This document shows positions 43,364-53,591 of a stretch of 64,000 nucleotides of DNA, piece after piece. Every line of letters begins with the position of its first letter. Positions within the stretch are counted from its first letter, which is position 1. The stretch spans positions 1-64,000 of the forward strand of contig JADDOH010024921.1 in the NCBI GenBank assembly GCA_016648135.1. Reading direction: 5' to 3'. A program made the translations under genes and the position numbers. Under the pieces are notes generated by a model that searched no databases, was not told where the DNA came from, and saw only the letters and a program-made list of their open reading frames with translations. This DNA is from Agrypnia vestita (lineage: Eukaryota; Arthropoda; Insecta; Trichoptera; Phryganeidae).

Positions 43364-43446
43364 TCTATCTTCATAGCACAAGCGTTTAGCATAGTTTGAA
43401 AATAGTAAAAACGTTGATGTGACTCGTAATCCGTGTTCATATCCCT
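43364..43446 (+). repeat. SINE family B, 3' part only
   Basis: ATAGCACAAGCGTTTAGCAT, AGTTTGAAAATAGTAAAAACG and TCGTAATCCGTGTTCATATC match the SINE B body and tail. The tRNA head is missing. Confidence 0.65.
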
Positions 43447-43664
43447 GTGATATTCTGTGACGACTACACATTTTCTATAACTCGGATGTATCTTCTTTAT
43501 GTTTGTGAAAATCTTAATATGCAATCTTTGATGGAAGGATAACAAATGATTTTTTTTTTATCTGCAAATCCTTTTTTGTTTTTTACCTGTTTGAGCCTAG
43601 ATGGTGGCAGTGAATGGGTTTACATAGTCGAATATTTTTTATTTATTTGATATGGTTAATTTAT

Positions 43665-43790
43665 TAATGACAGATAATGAAAATTGTAATCCATATATTC
43701 AGTTTAAAGTTAGTGTAACGCAAGAATCCATGTTGGACACGTTCAATGGTTTTTATCTTCTTTTCTTCTTCGTTAAGTTCCAATGTGTTC
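43665..43790 (-). pseudogene. LINE RT C-terminal fragment
   Basis: A minus-strand frame reads LNEEEKKIKTIERVQHGFLR and YTNFKLN, resembling the LE.VQ..FLRY motif that follows the RT domain in several insect LINEs. It abuts the left end of P1 at 43793. Confidence 0.5.
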
Positions 43791-43837
43791 TGTGTATAGT
43801 TTTCTGGGATATTCTGCCGTGTATATGTGACCTCTCT

Positions 43838-43880
43838 GGCCAACGTTTCGGATCCCATTGCAGGGTCCATCATCAGGGCT
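43838..43880 (-). ncRNA. Hammerhead ribozyme candidate, P1 left arm
   Basis: Minus strand: GCC (43877-43879), CTGATGA (43870-43876), T, GGACCC...GGGATCC stem II, GAAAC (43845-43849), GTT (43842-43844), GGC (43839-43841). Stem I has three G-C pairs; stem II has one A-A mismatch or bulge; stem III is only two pairs with no loop. The core is canonical. Dimer action would be expected if active. Confidence 0.55.
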
Positions 43881-43980
43881 GATGTGATGAGTGAGTGTTG
43901 AAGTGTAGGTAAAGTATTGCCTTGCAATACCGTACCGAAGTAATACTTAACCTACACTTCGACACTCAAACATCACATCA

Positions 43981-44022
43981 GCCCTGATGATGGACCCTGC
44001 AATGGGATCCGAAACGTTGGCC
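43981..44022 (+). ncRNA. Hammerhead ribozyme candidate, P1 right arm
   Basis: The same motif in the other orientation: GCC (43981-43983), CTGATGA (43984-43990), stem II to 44010, GAAAC (44011-44015), GTT (44016-44018), GGCC. Identical core and stems to the left arm. Confidence 0.55.
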
Positions 44023-44105
44023 AGAGAGGTCACATATACACGGCAGAATATCCCAGAAAACTATACACAGAAGATTCTGAACGGCCGTGAAAATCTAAGG
44101 ACATT

Positions 44106-44249
44106 TTTAGTTGGCTGTCACGTTGGCTATGAGAATTTTGTTTGAAACCACGTCTCAGGTTTCTCCTTCTTCCAGGGCCCCGACTTTTCCTGCTTTGTGA
44201 GATGCAAGATCTCCTACTTCTCCGATGTTCCATCATATGTCCGAGATAT
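44106..44249 (-). pseudogene. RTE-like LINE 3' fragment
   Basis: Minus strand: YLGHMMEHRRSRRSC, then RGPGRRRNLRRGFKQNSHSQ, with frameshifts. It aligns with the C-terminal part of the LINE at 62612-63410 (YFGHV, GPGRRRTSWL, KVLIAN). The hAT MITE at 44258 lies just upstream. Confidence 0.65.
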
Positions 44250-44257
44250 AATTTTAT

Positions 44258-44460
44258 CAGAAGCGTGCAGTAAGAACAAGAAACATGAGTTTTTCCTAAG
44301 CATATTTTTTGAAAAGAAACTAGAAAAGAGATATATCTCACAATATTCAAGTATTAATATTTCATAATATTCTGCGAGATAAATATTTAATATCGAATTT
44401 TTTCGTCTAAATATATGTTTAAATAAAAGTCAGGCTTCTTGTTCTCACTGAACACCCCTG
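44258..44460. mobile_element. hAT-type MITE, copy 2
   Basis: Ends CAGAAGCGTGCAGTAAGAAC and the inverse ending CTCACTGAACACCCCTG; inner TIR words AAACATGAGTTTTT and AAAAGTCAGGCTTCTTG. An 8-bp duplication AATTTTAT/GATTTTAT (one mismatch) flanks it. Same family as 40720-40950 but more diverged. Confidence 0.85.
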
Positions 44461-45039
44461 GATTTTATATGAATGTAAAAAATGGCGCCATAAATGTAAA
44501 TTATAAAGATACAAAAATATAACCGAATGAGTAAAAAACGACGATAATTATAATGTTTTCTGTAATGTACTTGCCCCCGCTTTCTACGTCCGTCCAAACA
44601 AATTCATCCCTCAATGGCCGCAAATTAGTTTCCCCTCCGTTCTCACCTCCGACCCTCCAATCCATTCACCTTCCCCTATCTGCCGATCTCGCTTCCGCTG
44701 CCTCGCAGCCTTAGCGAGCAGCGTTTCGGCTATCTGCGCGACCCATCTTCAGGGTTGGGAGGCGCCATTCAGCGACCATCCCTTAGCTCGCAAAAGGAAA
44801 CGGGATGAATGGGCAAAATTAATTAGACATGTACTTGATTTGAATATAATTCGCGCACCGACATTTTTTACTCGAGAGAGGGAAGATTTTTTATTTAGTA
44901 CAATGTCTGTAGGTGGCGCTTTATTAAAAGTATCAAATCCGCAGTATTGCAAAACAGCGTTGTTATAATAATATTGTTGCATTTTATAGGGTAAAATGTT
45001 ATAAAAAAAAAGGTTATTATATTAACATGTTATTGTTTT
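44461..45039. other. GC-richer stretch with a weak hammerhead-like motif
   Basis: 44570-44760 is GC-richer. The minus strand of 44720-44758 reads AACC, CTGAAGA, TGGGTC...TAGCC, GAAAC, GCTGC, i.e. core plus GAAAC without a clean cleavage triplet. The minus-strand frame 44749-44982 is not recognised. Confidence 0.35.
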
Positions 45040-45135
45040 TTTCTCTTTAAACTATCTATATATTCTCATTATGTACACTTACCTATCTATTGTAAAAGCC
45101 CTATAGGGCGTTAATTATTACATAAATAACGATAG
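45040..45135 (+). repeat. LINE 3' end (GCCCTATAGGGC hairpin tail)
   Basis: TACACTTACCTATCTATTGT followed by AAAAGCCCTATAGGGCGTTA matches the minus-strand end at 15531-15600. Only the last 100 bases or so are recognisable. Confidence 0.55.
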
Positions 45136-45444
45136 CCAGTATTAAAAAAAACATCAAAAAGTAATACTAACCTAACCCCATCTGACGAAACCTAATCTAT
45201 TCCAACCTGAAGGCCTTCATCCAGCAGCCAATGAACAGTGATTGAAATTGATATATTAATTTAAGTCCAAATGTTTTTTAACAAAAATAAGTGTAAATAA
45301 TGAATTTTATAAACCGGGGAATCTTCAATGATAAGTGCCTAGGAAAAAAAATCCTAAATATAGGGCTTCACCGAAAACATATAATTATCCATAGAAGAAG
45401 TGGTAACTTTAACCTTATAAATAAGTCGATTATACGTGGTATGC
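45136..45444. other. No recognisable feature
   Basis: Unassigned. Confidence 0.4.
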
Positions 45445-45550
45445 TCACTGTTTGATAACGGCCTTACAAGCCTAAACAGCTGTCACATTTAAAATAACTA
45501 TACCTGCAGAACTTGATTATGATATTTATTTAAATTAAATTAATTTTAAA
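45445..45550 (+). repeat. P4 single arm with hammerhead-like motif
   Basis: TTTGATAACGGCCTTACAAGCC, TAAACAGCTGTC and the following GCAGAACTTGATTATGATAT align with the right arm at 1101-1200. TTGATAA (45452-45458) repeats the U3/A8 change. Here GAAAC has become TAAAC, but the triplet is GUC. It abuts LINE-G at 45551. Confidence 0.6.
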
Positions 45551-45859
45551 AAGAAAGGAGTGCTGAGATGGTTTGGTCATGTGGAACGTATGAACGAGGA
45601 AAGGATGGTTAAGAAAATATATGAGGCGAGTGTTGAAGGCAACAGAAAGGGCGTCCGCGAAAGACCTGGCACGATCTGATACAACAAGTGTTTGAGGATG
45701 GCCCCGTTAAAAGCCGAAACAACCGTAGAACTTGTATGAGATGTATGTATGAATGTGGCCGAAGCAAAGGTGGTGTGCCAGGATAGAAGAGTGTGGAGTT
45801 CAATACTCTCTGCCTAGCCCTGCGGGGAAACGGTGTGACGGTTTGTTAGTTAGTTAGTA
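45551..45859 (+). pseudogene. LINE-G 3' end
   Basis: Codes for LRWFGHVERMNEERMVKKIY-like sequence with frameshifts, then RRTCMRCMYECGRSK-like sequence and the end CTCTCTGCCTAGCCC, GGGGAAACGGTGTGACGG, followed by (TTAG)3. The shortest of the five copies. Confidence 0.8.
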
Positions 45860-46635
45860 AATTAATTTTAACAAACTAAACATAAAAATCATAAAAAACA
45901 TTTGATTTTATTTAAAAAAATGCAGGACACCCAGCGTAGAAATGAAAGGGATCGAGGTAAAGGCGATTGCACACTGAGATAACACATTCAGTTTGTGCTC
46001 CATTCATGGTCCATCTGCTCATCTAGTCTTTACCCGTCCAGCACCTGTAGATAAGGTAAAGTTTTCTTGTCCAGGTAGAAGCATTAAACCGCAAATTTTC
46101 CTTCCGACTTTGCTGTTACCACATCTGATTAGACCACCTCGCCCTGTCTCATAAGCTAGGACCACCGTTGTCGTTCTCTTATATTATTCATCCCCGTAAG
46201 CCTTAAATATGTCGCGAGCTGGCAGCCCGAGCAGCAAGGGTGAGGGAACGAAATGAAGTTTATGGAGGCGGGAGACATTCTTCAGCATAAATACAATACT
46301 GTGCAGCGACGACCTGGACTTATTCAAGAAAATTAAATTGAATTATATAGTCGTGTATACAGTTAAATCTAATTTACTGTCATGAGGTCGCGGCGGTTGG
46401 ATGCAAATGAAACACTCAAAATGAATAAAAGTATCAGGTATATAATAAACAAAATTATTGGAAACTAAGTTAACTTTAACACTGTTTTGTAATTCGCATA
46501 GAATCTTCTGTGACATATTTTATGTTACGCTGTTTTTATCGCTTTACTTGCATTCTCTGACTTATTATTTTTTCATTATCACCAATATACGTTGTCGTTC
46601 TTATCGAGGGTACATTTATTATTATATATTATTTA
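45860..46635. other. No recognisable feature
   Basis: 46190-46320 is GC-richer. No product recognised. Confidence 0.35.
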
Positions 46636-47140
46636 TCATGCTTGTTTGTCATACTATGGAAGTGAAGCCTGGAGCTGGCAGAAGAGGAACGAAAGTAGAT
46701 TGAATGCAGTGGAGATGAGGTCCCTTAGACGTATGTGTGGTGAATCCATGTATGATAGAGTAAAGAATGAAGATATTAGGAATGAATGTAAAGCTGAGCG
46801 TAGCATAAAACATAGAATAAAAATAGGGTTGCTCAGGTGGTTTGGGCATGTTGAGCGAATGAATGAGGAAAGAATGGTAAGAAAGATATATGATGCAGGT
46901 GTGGACGGCGCCAGAAAGAGGGCGACCACGGAAGACGTGGCATGACCAGATTAACCAGATACTGGAAGATGGTCTTTTTAGAAGCCTGAACAACCGTCGA
47001 ACTTGCAAGCGAAGATGTATGAATGTAGACGAATCGAAAGTTGTATGTCAGGACAGAAGAGTATGGCGCTCTATCCTCTCTGCCTACCCCACGGGGAAAC
47101 GGCGTGATGGTAAGTTAGTTAGTTAGTTAGTTAGTTAGTT
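46636..47140 (+). pseudogene. LINE-G 3' region, best copy
   Basis: Frame 46655-46942 reads YYGSEAWSWQKRNESRLNAV, EMRSLRRMCGESMYDRVKNE, DIRNEC, then LLRWFGHVERMNEERMVRKI. A frameshift near 46918 moves into the next frame with GRPRKTWHDQINQILEDGLF, RRCMNVDESKVVCQDRRVWR. This is the post-RT C-terminal part of a non-LTR retrotransposon, starting within the YGSE motif near the end of the RT thumb. It ends CGGGGAAACGGCGTGATGG followed by six GTTA units (47112-47140), a tetranucleotide tail like those that help LINEs prime. 5'-truncated. Confidence 0.85.
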
Positions 47141-47950
47141 GCTTGTTTACTAGTAGAAAGCACTCGGTCTTAGCGGATCACTGGTGTTAGGCCCTGTGGG
47201 CGAAGTTGATGCGACTGTGCGGCCATAAGGTGGCCACTACCAATGTCTTGAGAATTTATAAAGAAATAGAGAGATTAGTAGCGTCAGTAAAAAACAATTT
47301 GGGTGTGTCCAAACTCACCACGATAAAATGGACATCAAAGATATTTTAATGTCATTATTATCGCTTGGCATCACACCCTTAATTTTTCAAATAATTAAGG
47401 GTAAAAGAACTTTGCCAAATGATGCCTTGGCATTTATCGGCAGATACACTGGAGAATTTCAATATTCCATACACAAGTAGGCAGGCACTCAAATACTTCC
47501 TCACTGGCCAATTATAATTCGCACTGAATATTCGTTTTCACTGACAGCTGTTTCTGTGATTTCTATGGTCTTCGCCGGCTGTCAAATACCAACTGCTCCA
47601 CAGATTTAGGTTTTTACTATGTTTCTCCATAACTATGTTTCTTTTGATTATGTATGTATTATTTTGTTTACTTTCCTTTAATAGAGAATTTCCTACTGTG
47701 GGAGAGGGACAATGAATGGACTTTTGCAGGCCTCTCCTTGCCGGGTCGCCCTTTACACGACGCGGCACGGAGTTGGCCCATAGAGTAAAAAAATGTTAAC
47801 CTGGCGATGTATGAGTAGGACCGATATGGGAAAAAAAAATGGTCCTGGGAATGCCGTTGATCTCCATTTATACAAAAAAATATTACAGAACAACTTTCTG
47901 GCTAATAAAACTTATTTACTTATTAACTAGTTAACATGCAAAAATAGAAT
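47141..47950. other. No recognisable feature
   Basis: Single-copy. GC-richer patches at 47160-47240 and 47700-47780. No recognised product. Confidence 0.35.
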
Positions 47951-48645
47951 TAACGTTTAAAACTATAATAGTTGGGAGTGCCAGGAAGAATTAGATGTTC
48001 TCACGGAGTATATAATAGGAGTGGAAAACATAAGTTTTGTAACGGTTTGATTCTATAGATTTTTATATGATTGTCTAAATAAGTGTGTCTTTAGTTGTTT
48101 TTTTGAACTGTGGTAAGCCGTCTGTTTGTCTCAGTTTATCAGGTAGTTTATTCCATAACTTTGGTCCACCCACCGTAAAAGCACGGTCACCGAAATTAGC
48201 TTTCTGGACGCGATTTGCTTCAACCAATCTACTTGTAGATATTAGATGTTGATGCTAAGCAAAGTGTTAGTTGTCTGTTATTTGCGGAGAATGGAATGTA
48301 GAATTCGGTTATGTATTGAAGGGCCATGTTGTGAATAGCCTTGAATCTTGTGAGGAATAGCTTGTATTCAATCCTCTCTGGACATTTAAGCATTTGAAGG
48401 CATATATGGCATGAGATATGCATACAATTTTAATGCCGATAACGAGTCTTACGGCGGCATTAAATACATATTGTAATTTTTTTATTTCCATTGCAGTAGT
48501 CTAAGCGAGAAATAACGTATTCGATTATTAAATTTATTATTATTGTATTGGCGTGTGTTGTGTTTATCCTAAAATTTATTACACTATCAACACTAAAAAC
48601 ATAAATTAATAAAACAATGTAAAAAAAAGTTAGACAACAAAGAAA
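47951..48645 (-). pseudogene. CR1-like LINE fragment, RT C-terminus and 3' UTR
   Basis: Minus strand pieces in order: EYVISRLDYCN (48520 region), KKLQYVFNAAVRLVIG, ERIEYKLFLTRFKAIHNMAL, ISTSRLVEANRVQKANFGDR, AFTVGGPKLWNKLPDKLRQT, FKKQLKTHLF with several frameshifts. SRLDYCN, VQNAAxRL and GxRxFxVxGPxLWNxLP are hallmarks of the CR1/Jockey-type RT C-terminal region. The 3' end at 47951 has AT-rich non-coding sequence. Domains upstream are missing. Confidence 0.85.
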
Positions 48646-49188
48646 CAAAGCTACACGAATAAAAATATACGTTAAGAAGGAATAAAACTACGCGAACACG
48701 TCTTTTAGACAAATGTCACGAAATTTTCTCACGTTTTTTTACAAACCCCCTTTGTATTAAATGCCACAACCAGGTGGGTAGGTACCTGTGACTTAAATTC
48801 TACGCGAATGGGTGTTATTTTTATTTGCCGTACAAAAGCAGTATTTCTTTTGCTCAATTAATGTTTGAACTTTATGGCTGGGTAGTTTCACCTAAATTGC
48901 TAATACAGGTGAAAACAGGATGACAATTTACAACATCTAACGTTTAATCTTGATATGTGAACTAAACTACTTGCCATATTGTGAAAAGTTTTATCTACAC
49001 AAATAAACAGTTGATTTAATTTGAATTAGTAGTTTTAAAATGATCTGTAATGAGATATTAATAATACATACGTATGTGGGTTTTAAAAACAAAATCGCGA
49101 CTATGCAACTGAAGAAAATAAAAGTGATTTAAACAATATGTTTTACTTTACTTGTAATACACACACAATATGAGTTATTAAATTACAA
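48646..49188. other. No recognisable feature
   Basis: AT-rich. Confidence 0.4.
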
Positions 49189-49228
49189 CTATAATTTCGA
49201 GAGGAGCAGTCCCTCTCATCATCAGGTA
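49189..49228 (-). ncRNA. Hammerhead ribozyme candidate beside a Penelope-like fragment
   Basis: Minus strand: TATAC, CTGATGA (49219-49225), T, GAGAGG...CCTCTC stem II (six perfect pairs), GAAAT, then UAUA-type cleavage context and GTTG. Core and stem II are strong; stem III and stem I are weak (two pairs each). It lies 60 bases 3' of the GIY-YIG fragment on the same strand, as expected for Penelope-like elements, which are known to carry type I hammerheads in their flanks. Confidence 0.6.
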
Positions 49229-49285
49229 TAGATAATAACTAACTTAAATACAAAATTTATCAATCTAATTGGGTAGGTCAGGGGG

Positions 49286-49627
49286 TCAGGGGGGCGCGCG
49301 GCGGGGATGGGTATTTTTTTCAAGGAACAGCTCTAGGAGTGGTGAAGTGGACAGAAATGTGATATTATTTATTAATGTGTTTCCAGAATTTAATTTTTTT
49401 AGGATTTCAACGGTTTCCAAACTATTCATTATCCATCGTCTATGAGGAACCGAGTGGAGTAATTTTAATTTGTGACTAGCGAAAGAATGATTGGTGTTAA
49501 TTATATGATTGGCGAATTCGGAGAAATTGTTATTTTTTAAGCAGCGGCGATGTGTATTACAAAGTAATGTAAAACATATTTTTAAAATTATAATGTTGCT
49601 CCACGAAGTATCTGCCAAATCTTTCAA
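49286..49627 (-). pseudogene. Penelope-like element, C-terminal (GIY-YIG endonuclease) fragment
   Basis: The frame contains NNNFSEFANHIINTNHSF, then LKLLHSVPHRRWIMNSLETV and EILKKL. This resembles the C-terminal end of Penelope-like polyproteins, where S.FA.HL...NH..., LH...(K)GR.(M)N.LE..EI follows the GIY-YIG endonuclease core. The RT domain and the GIY-YIG motif itself are not visible upstream, so it is 5'-truncated. The hammerhead motif downstream supports the assignment. Confidence 0.62.
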
Positions 49628-50342
49628 TGAAATTAAAATAAAAGTGTTTTAAATGATTATTTGGGAAATAGTGATAACTGCTCTTGAAGATATTTGTATG
49701 TTTTATAATTTTATGAAGAGAAAATTAATTTTAAGCCCATAGCAGATATTTAAATCCACTATGGCTTTAAAATCAGCAACAAAAACACTTATTGAATTAC
49801 GTTAAATAAGTAAAATTAATCATTTGGAAAATATTTAAATAAAAATGAATTAGCTTCACAATATAATACAATACATACGCCAACTCTTCTGCTCTCCTCT
49901 CAATATTCCCGTTATACCGGTAATTCTGTCCCTTTTTGTCAGTATCTAATTAATTATAAGTACTTCTATTTAAGCCATATTTTCTTTATTTAGTTCACTT
50001 CTCTTCACCCGTCCATCAAGTAGTATAATAATTACAAGTAGTAGAGTAATTTTGAAGTATAAAGTTTAGTCAAAATAATCGTTTTGCACCATACAGAAAC
50101 TACCATATTAATTAAGAGGTTATACCACCCTCGGGGCCTGAAATTCAGGGAGAAATTGAGTTTTAATTTTGTATTTTTATAGGCATTTGTTAAGGTGCAA
50201 ATTAAATTATTAGAGTATTGGAAAATTTACAACGAGGAAACTGAGATACAACATTCCCTAGTGCACGTATGTTCAAGTCAAAAAAAGGCCATGTATGATA
50301 TTTTAGATATATTCCAAATACCTGCCAATAAAAAAAAATTAA
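49628..50342. other. No recognisable feature
   Basis: Single-copy AT-rich DNA. Confidence 0.4.
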
Positions 50343-50545
50343 GGTATATTATACATGTCTCATAGAGACGAAATTATATTTTTTTATGAGAAAGTAGGAA
50401 CGGAAGTCTTTGGGTGTTCATAGGGATAACGACTTATCATACGGCTGGCTTAAGTGATCACTTTACACAATGTTAAAACAATTTCCACCCATGATAGAAT
50501 GCCATATCTATAAAGATTTTGGAAGTTGTATATATTTAAGTTTTT
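50343..50545 (+). repeat. Foldback F2, left half
   Basis: GGTATATTATACATGTCTCATAGAGACGAA, AAGTAGGAACGGAAGTCTTT, ACTTATCATACGGCTGGCTT and AAGTGATCACTTTACACAATG match the left arm at 12019. The right arm is absent. Confidence 0.65.
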
Positions 50546-51140
50546 CAACCCATTTTATATGTTGTTATTATCATAAAAAAATCACTTTTTTGCAAAAAAT
50601 CACTCAGTTTCTGGGTAAATTTAAAGTAAAATTTAGGTAATGCAAATTTTATTTCACTATCTATCTAACGCAGATGTATAAATTGTATATTGTTGTCTTT
50701 TTTTTATTTTTAAATACTTACTCATGTTTTTGTATTGTTTATCTAATATGTTTTCTTACCTGCATTGAGTTATTTATTTTTAAAATTTTAAAATTATATT
50801 TTGTTTCTATCTTTATTTTTAAAATATTTAATCACGTTTTGTATTGTTTACCTTACGTGTTTTCTTTTTAAAAATTTTAAAAGGATTTTTTTTAACATAT
50901 AAATAATAATAATATATTGCACTATTATAAAATATTCATTGTATATTAATATTTTTCATGTAAAAATTTGCAATGAATTAATTACTTAATCTTTTTTTTA
51001 AAACTGTATTTTGTCTTATTTTGTTTTACTGAATTTTATTTAAAAAAATTAAGTTACTATGTGTAATCGCACTACTTTATTACACCTATTGTACATTCAT
51101 ATTATTTCCTGGGCGTAAAAATAAATAAATAAATTTAAGG
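50546..51140 (+). repeat. Probable LINE 3' UTR with internal duplication
   Basis: TTTTTGTATTGTTTATCTAATATG (50725) and TTTTGTATTGTTTACCTTACGTG (50838) mark a direct duplication of about 115 bp. The end CCTGGGCGTAAAAATAAATAAATAAAT resembles the 54840-54890 tail. No coding sequence. Confidence 0.4.
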
Positions 51141-52525
51141 CTCCCAGAGTTGATATAACCGCTTAATAATATAACGTTTATCTTAATTTCATTATTATGT
51201 TGATTTGGCTACTATAAACCTCATATATAAAATTATAAACCTTCAAATTCTCGCAGGTAAACAAAAAGCCATTTCACAAAGAAACTTCCAATTCAAATTC
51301 AAGAAGAGAAATGATCATCCTTTTTATTAATGGGTAAATACACTCTTTTCCTAATAACACTTAAATATCTCTTAAATATTCGGAACTGAGATGTCCTTTG
51401 AGAATAAATCTACCGATTTAAGTATCCGCCTGTCCCCGAATTAAACCTAGGAGCGTCGATTAGTGCCCAAGTTTGGAGATTTCCTCCCCCGCGCAAGATG
51501 GGGTGACAATTAGACGTAATTTATAGTTGGGGCTGTCATCCCCGCCTGTAAATATCCCACCGTTATGGGCGAGGCAGGCGACGGATTAGAAAATTCATTA
51601 AACCTCATTTTAGCTGTGCCTCTGCAGTCATTTTCATTACCAAACACGTTATCGTACAAGCGCAAGTATAAAGGGAATTGCTTCCCAGATCCATAAATCC
51701 CAGGAAAAACTAATAAATTGTAACGGTATATCTTTAGTTTTGCTTAGACATTGTCATGGATTCGCAACGGTGGGATCCAAATTTTACTTACTGTAATTGC
51801 ATAATAATGTCTATAAATAATATATACCTATATAAATAAGTAAATTATTTAAGAAAAATAAAAAATAATCTTAAACAAAACTTTAACCCTTTTTACATTA
51901 AACTATTATTCTACACATTTTACACTTGGACTTATGACTCACTCAACTTTCACTAACATTCCACTTGATACTTTGTAGATACATAATAACTACCTTATGA
52001 AAATAAATATTACTGACGAATTCGAAAAAATATTATAATTGTGTTCTTTAACGCCACTCTGGGACAGGCGTAGCCTAGTAGAGTGGCATAATCCACAAAT
52101 TAAACAAAACAAAAAAAATGTGTAATTTATCTTATGTTTTATTGTTAAATTGGTATTAAGTACCTTTATATGTAAACAAGGATTTTTTTTAAATAAAAAA
52201 AAAATATAAAAAAAAAATAAAAAAATAAAAAAAATTATAAACAGAAACACTGGACACAGACACTATTTCGCTATTCGCACTCGAGAATATTCCACACTTT
52301 TTTCGCTCTCTGACTATATTCGATCGGATCTACTCGCTTGTGTGTGGTTTTAGTTGTTCACTGGTAATATACGCTATTCGATTTCTGTAATTTTCTCGCA
52401 TACTCCTGGTATTCTATCGGTTTTTAGGTATTTCGAATTCATTTTAAAACGTCTGAAGTGTCGGAGAATCCTCTATCACCTGACATTATTATTTTTTAAA
52501 GAATATCTTCACAATGTATTTAGTA
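51141..52525. other. Single-copy DNA; GC-richer island 51420-51620
   Basis: No open frame. The island (CCTCCCCCGCGCAAGATGG, GGCGAGGCAGGCGACGG) may be conserved non-coding. 52190-52240 is an A-rich simple repeat. Confidence 0.35.
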
Positions 52526-53022
52526 CTAGCCGTGCCCGCGCGGCTTCGCACGCGTAGATATTTACTACACCGTTTGGATCGTCATAGAACTTTCGCGAAC
52601 CTTCTAGAACATTCTCCTTCCAGAACTTTCAAGAAATTTATTTAATGTACAGGAACCTTCTAGACACACATTCCGCCAGTCAGTTTAGAACCTTATAGAA
52701 CTTTCGAGAATTTTCTAGAACCTTCTCCTTCCAGAAATTTCTAGAGCAGGTTTTTCCAGAACCTTCTAGACTCACCAACACATTCGGCGCGTCTATTTTG
52801 AAACAATCTGAAGCACTTGCGGCCTTCCCATAACAAAACAATGTGCTAGAAAGCACATTTTCGTCACCCACTCCCACCCACGCACAGCCACCCCCACCAA
52901 ACTCGCATATTTTCGATATGACACCAAGGGCTATCCACCACCATAACCACTGGGTGTGGCTGGTTGTGGAGATAACTTGGCGGATAGGGAAACACGGGTT
53001 TCTTTATATATATATATATTGA
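52526..53022 (-). mobile_element. Helitron-like element H2 carrying heat-shock elements
   Basis: Plus-strand left edge CTAG (52526-52529) preceded by A, then CCGTGCCCGCGCGGCTTCGC, the same 3' terminus as H1 read in reverse. The right edge is GA (53021-53022) followed by T, i.e. 5' TC on the minus strand with TCAATATATATATATATAAAG. 497 bp, non-coding. The end nearest CTAG has two arrays of alternating GAA/TTC pentamers. A second copy in opposite orientation is at 57345-57741. Confidence 0.65.
52586..52742. promoter_or_regulatory. Two arrays of heat-shock elements (HSF sites)
   Basis: 52586-52615 is six consecutive perfect pentamers alternating nGAAn and nTTCn; after one extra base, 52617-52636 adds four more. 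52687-52726 is eight pentamers (one imperfect) and 52728-52742 adds three. HSF trimers need three such units. About twenty perfect units in 157 bp is far beyond chance. They lie in the H2 element, so they are transposon-borne. Confidence 0.75.
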
Positions 53023-53413
53023 TTTATGTGCTGCTGGGCCATCTCTGCTTTACCACGCGACAGCTAGGCCCCGTGGTAAAATTGGGTGACTTGTTGCCAC
53101 TGCAAAAATAAGTTAGAGTTATAAAAAACTGACTATTGTTGACTGCTGAGAGTAATAAGCAAGTGGTCCCGTTTAAAAGAGATCCTAGCAGTTGTTTGTT
53201 GAGAAGCAACTTCTTAGCTATTTTGTTAGCTGAACATCGTAACCATTTTAACTTTGCTTCACGCAATCCTTAGCGAGAAATCCTCTTTGCCAACTTTACC
53301 TTGTTATTGAGCCCTACCTACCTACTTACCCCAGTGAGAGAAAGGCGTCACGAAAGTTAGTTAGTCTTTTAAATCTAGTATATAATTTTTTTTAATTATT
53401 AAAGTTTATATAG
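53023..53413. other. No recognisable feature
   Basis: 53024-53266 has a minus-strand open frame that I do not recognise. Confidence 0.35.
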
Positions 53414-53590
53414 AAGATGGAGGCATGAACACTTAACCGAGAAATGATTGTTAAAGCCGGGGCCTTTGAGCTGTGGCTCTACAGACGCATAGTGAAAGCT
53501 TCCCAGGTGGATAGAATGTTGGCGTAAGAAAGCTCGGGTATTTCTGACATATTTTGAGAGGACCAAGGTATATAGCCTTAAAAATGAGTG
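53414..53590 (+). pseudogene. RTE-like LINE fragment
   Basis: The frame reads MEA, stop (Trp in the family), TLNREMIVKAGAFELWLYRR, IVKASQVDRML, then, shifted, GYF, stop, HILRGPRYIAL. It aligns with EAWTLTKELIRRLEAFEMWIYRRILKI-type sequence in the LINE at 62612-63410. Repeat T starts right after it. Confidence 0.7.
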
Positions 53591-53591
53591 G

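Larger units (their letters stand above)
43793..44105. mobile_element. Foldback element P1, copy 2, both arms intact
   Basis: Arms of about 130 bp: TTTTCTGGGATATTCTGCCG, TGTGACCTCTCTGGCCAACG, TTTCGGATCCCATTGCAGGG and ATCAGGGCTGATGTGATGAG on the left are repeated in inverse on the right, around a GTATTGCCTTGCAATAC centre. The right side extends past the arm with GATTCTGAACGGCCGTGAAA. Each arm has a hammerhead motif with an intact core. It adjoins an RTE-like LINE 3' end at 44106. Confidence 0.85.

Noticed and set aside
43652..43927. Open frames on both strands as small genes
   Set aside because: They run through the P1 inverted repeat and the adjoining LINE fragment.
50674..50871. 65-codon frame as a membrane peptide
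   Set aside because: Low-complexity T/A-rich sequence with an internal duplication; likely LINE 3' untranslated DNA.
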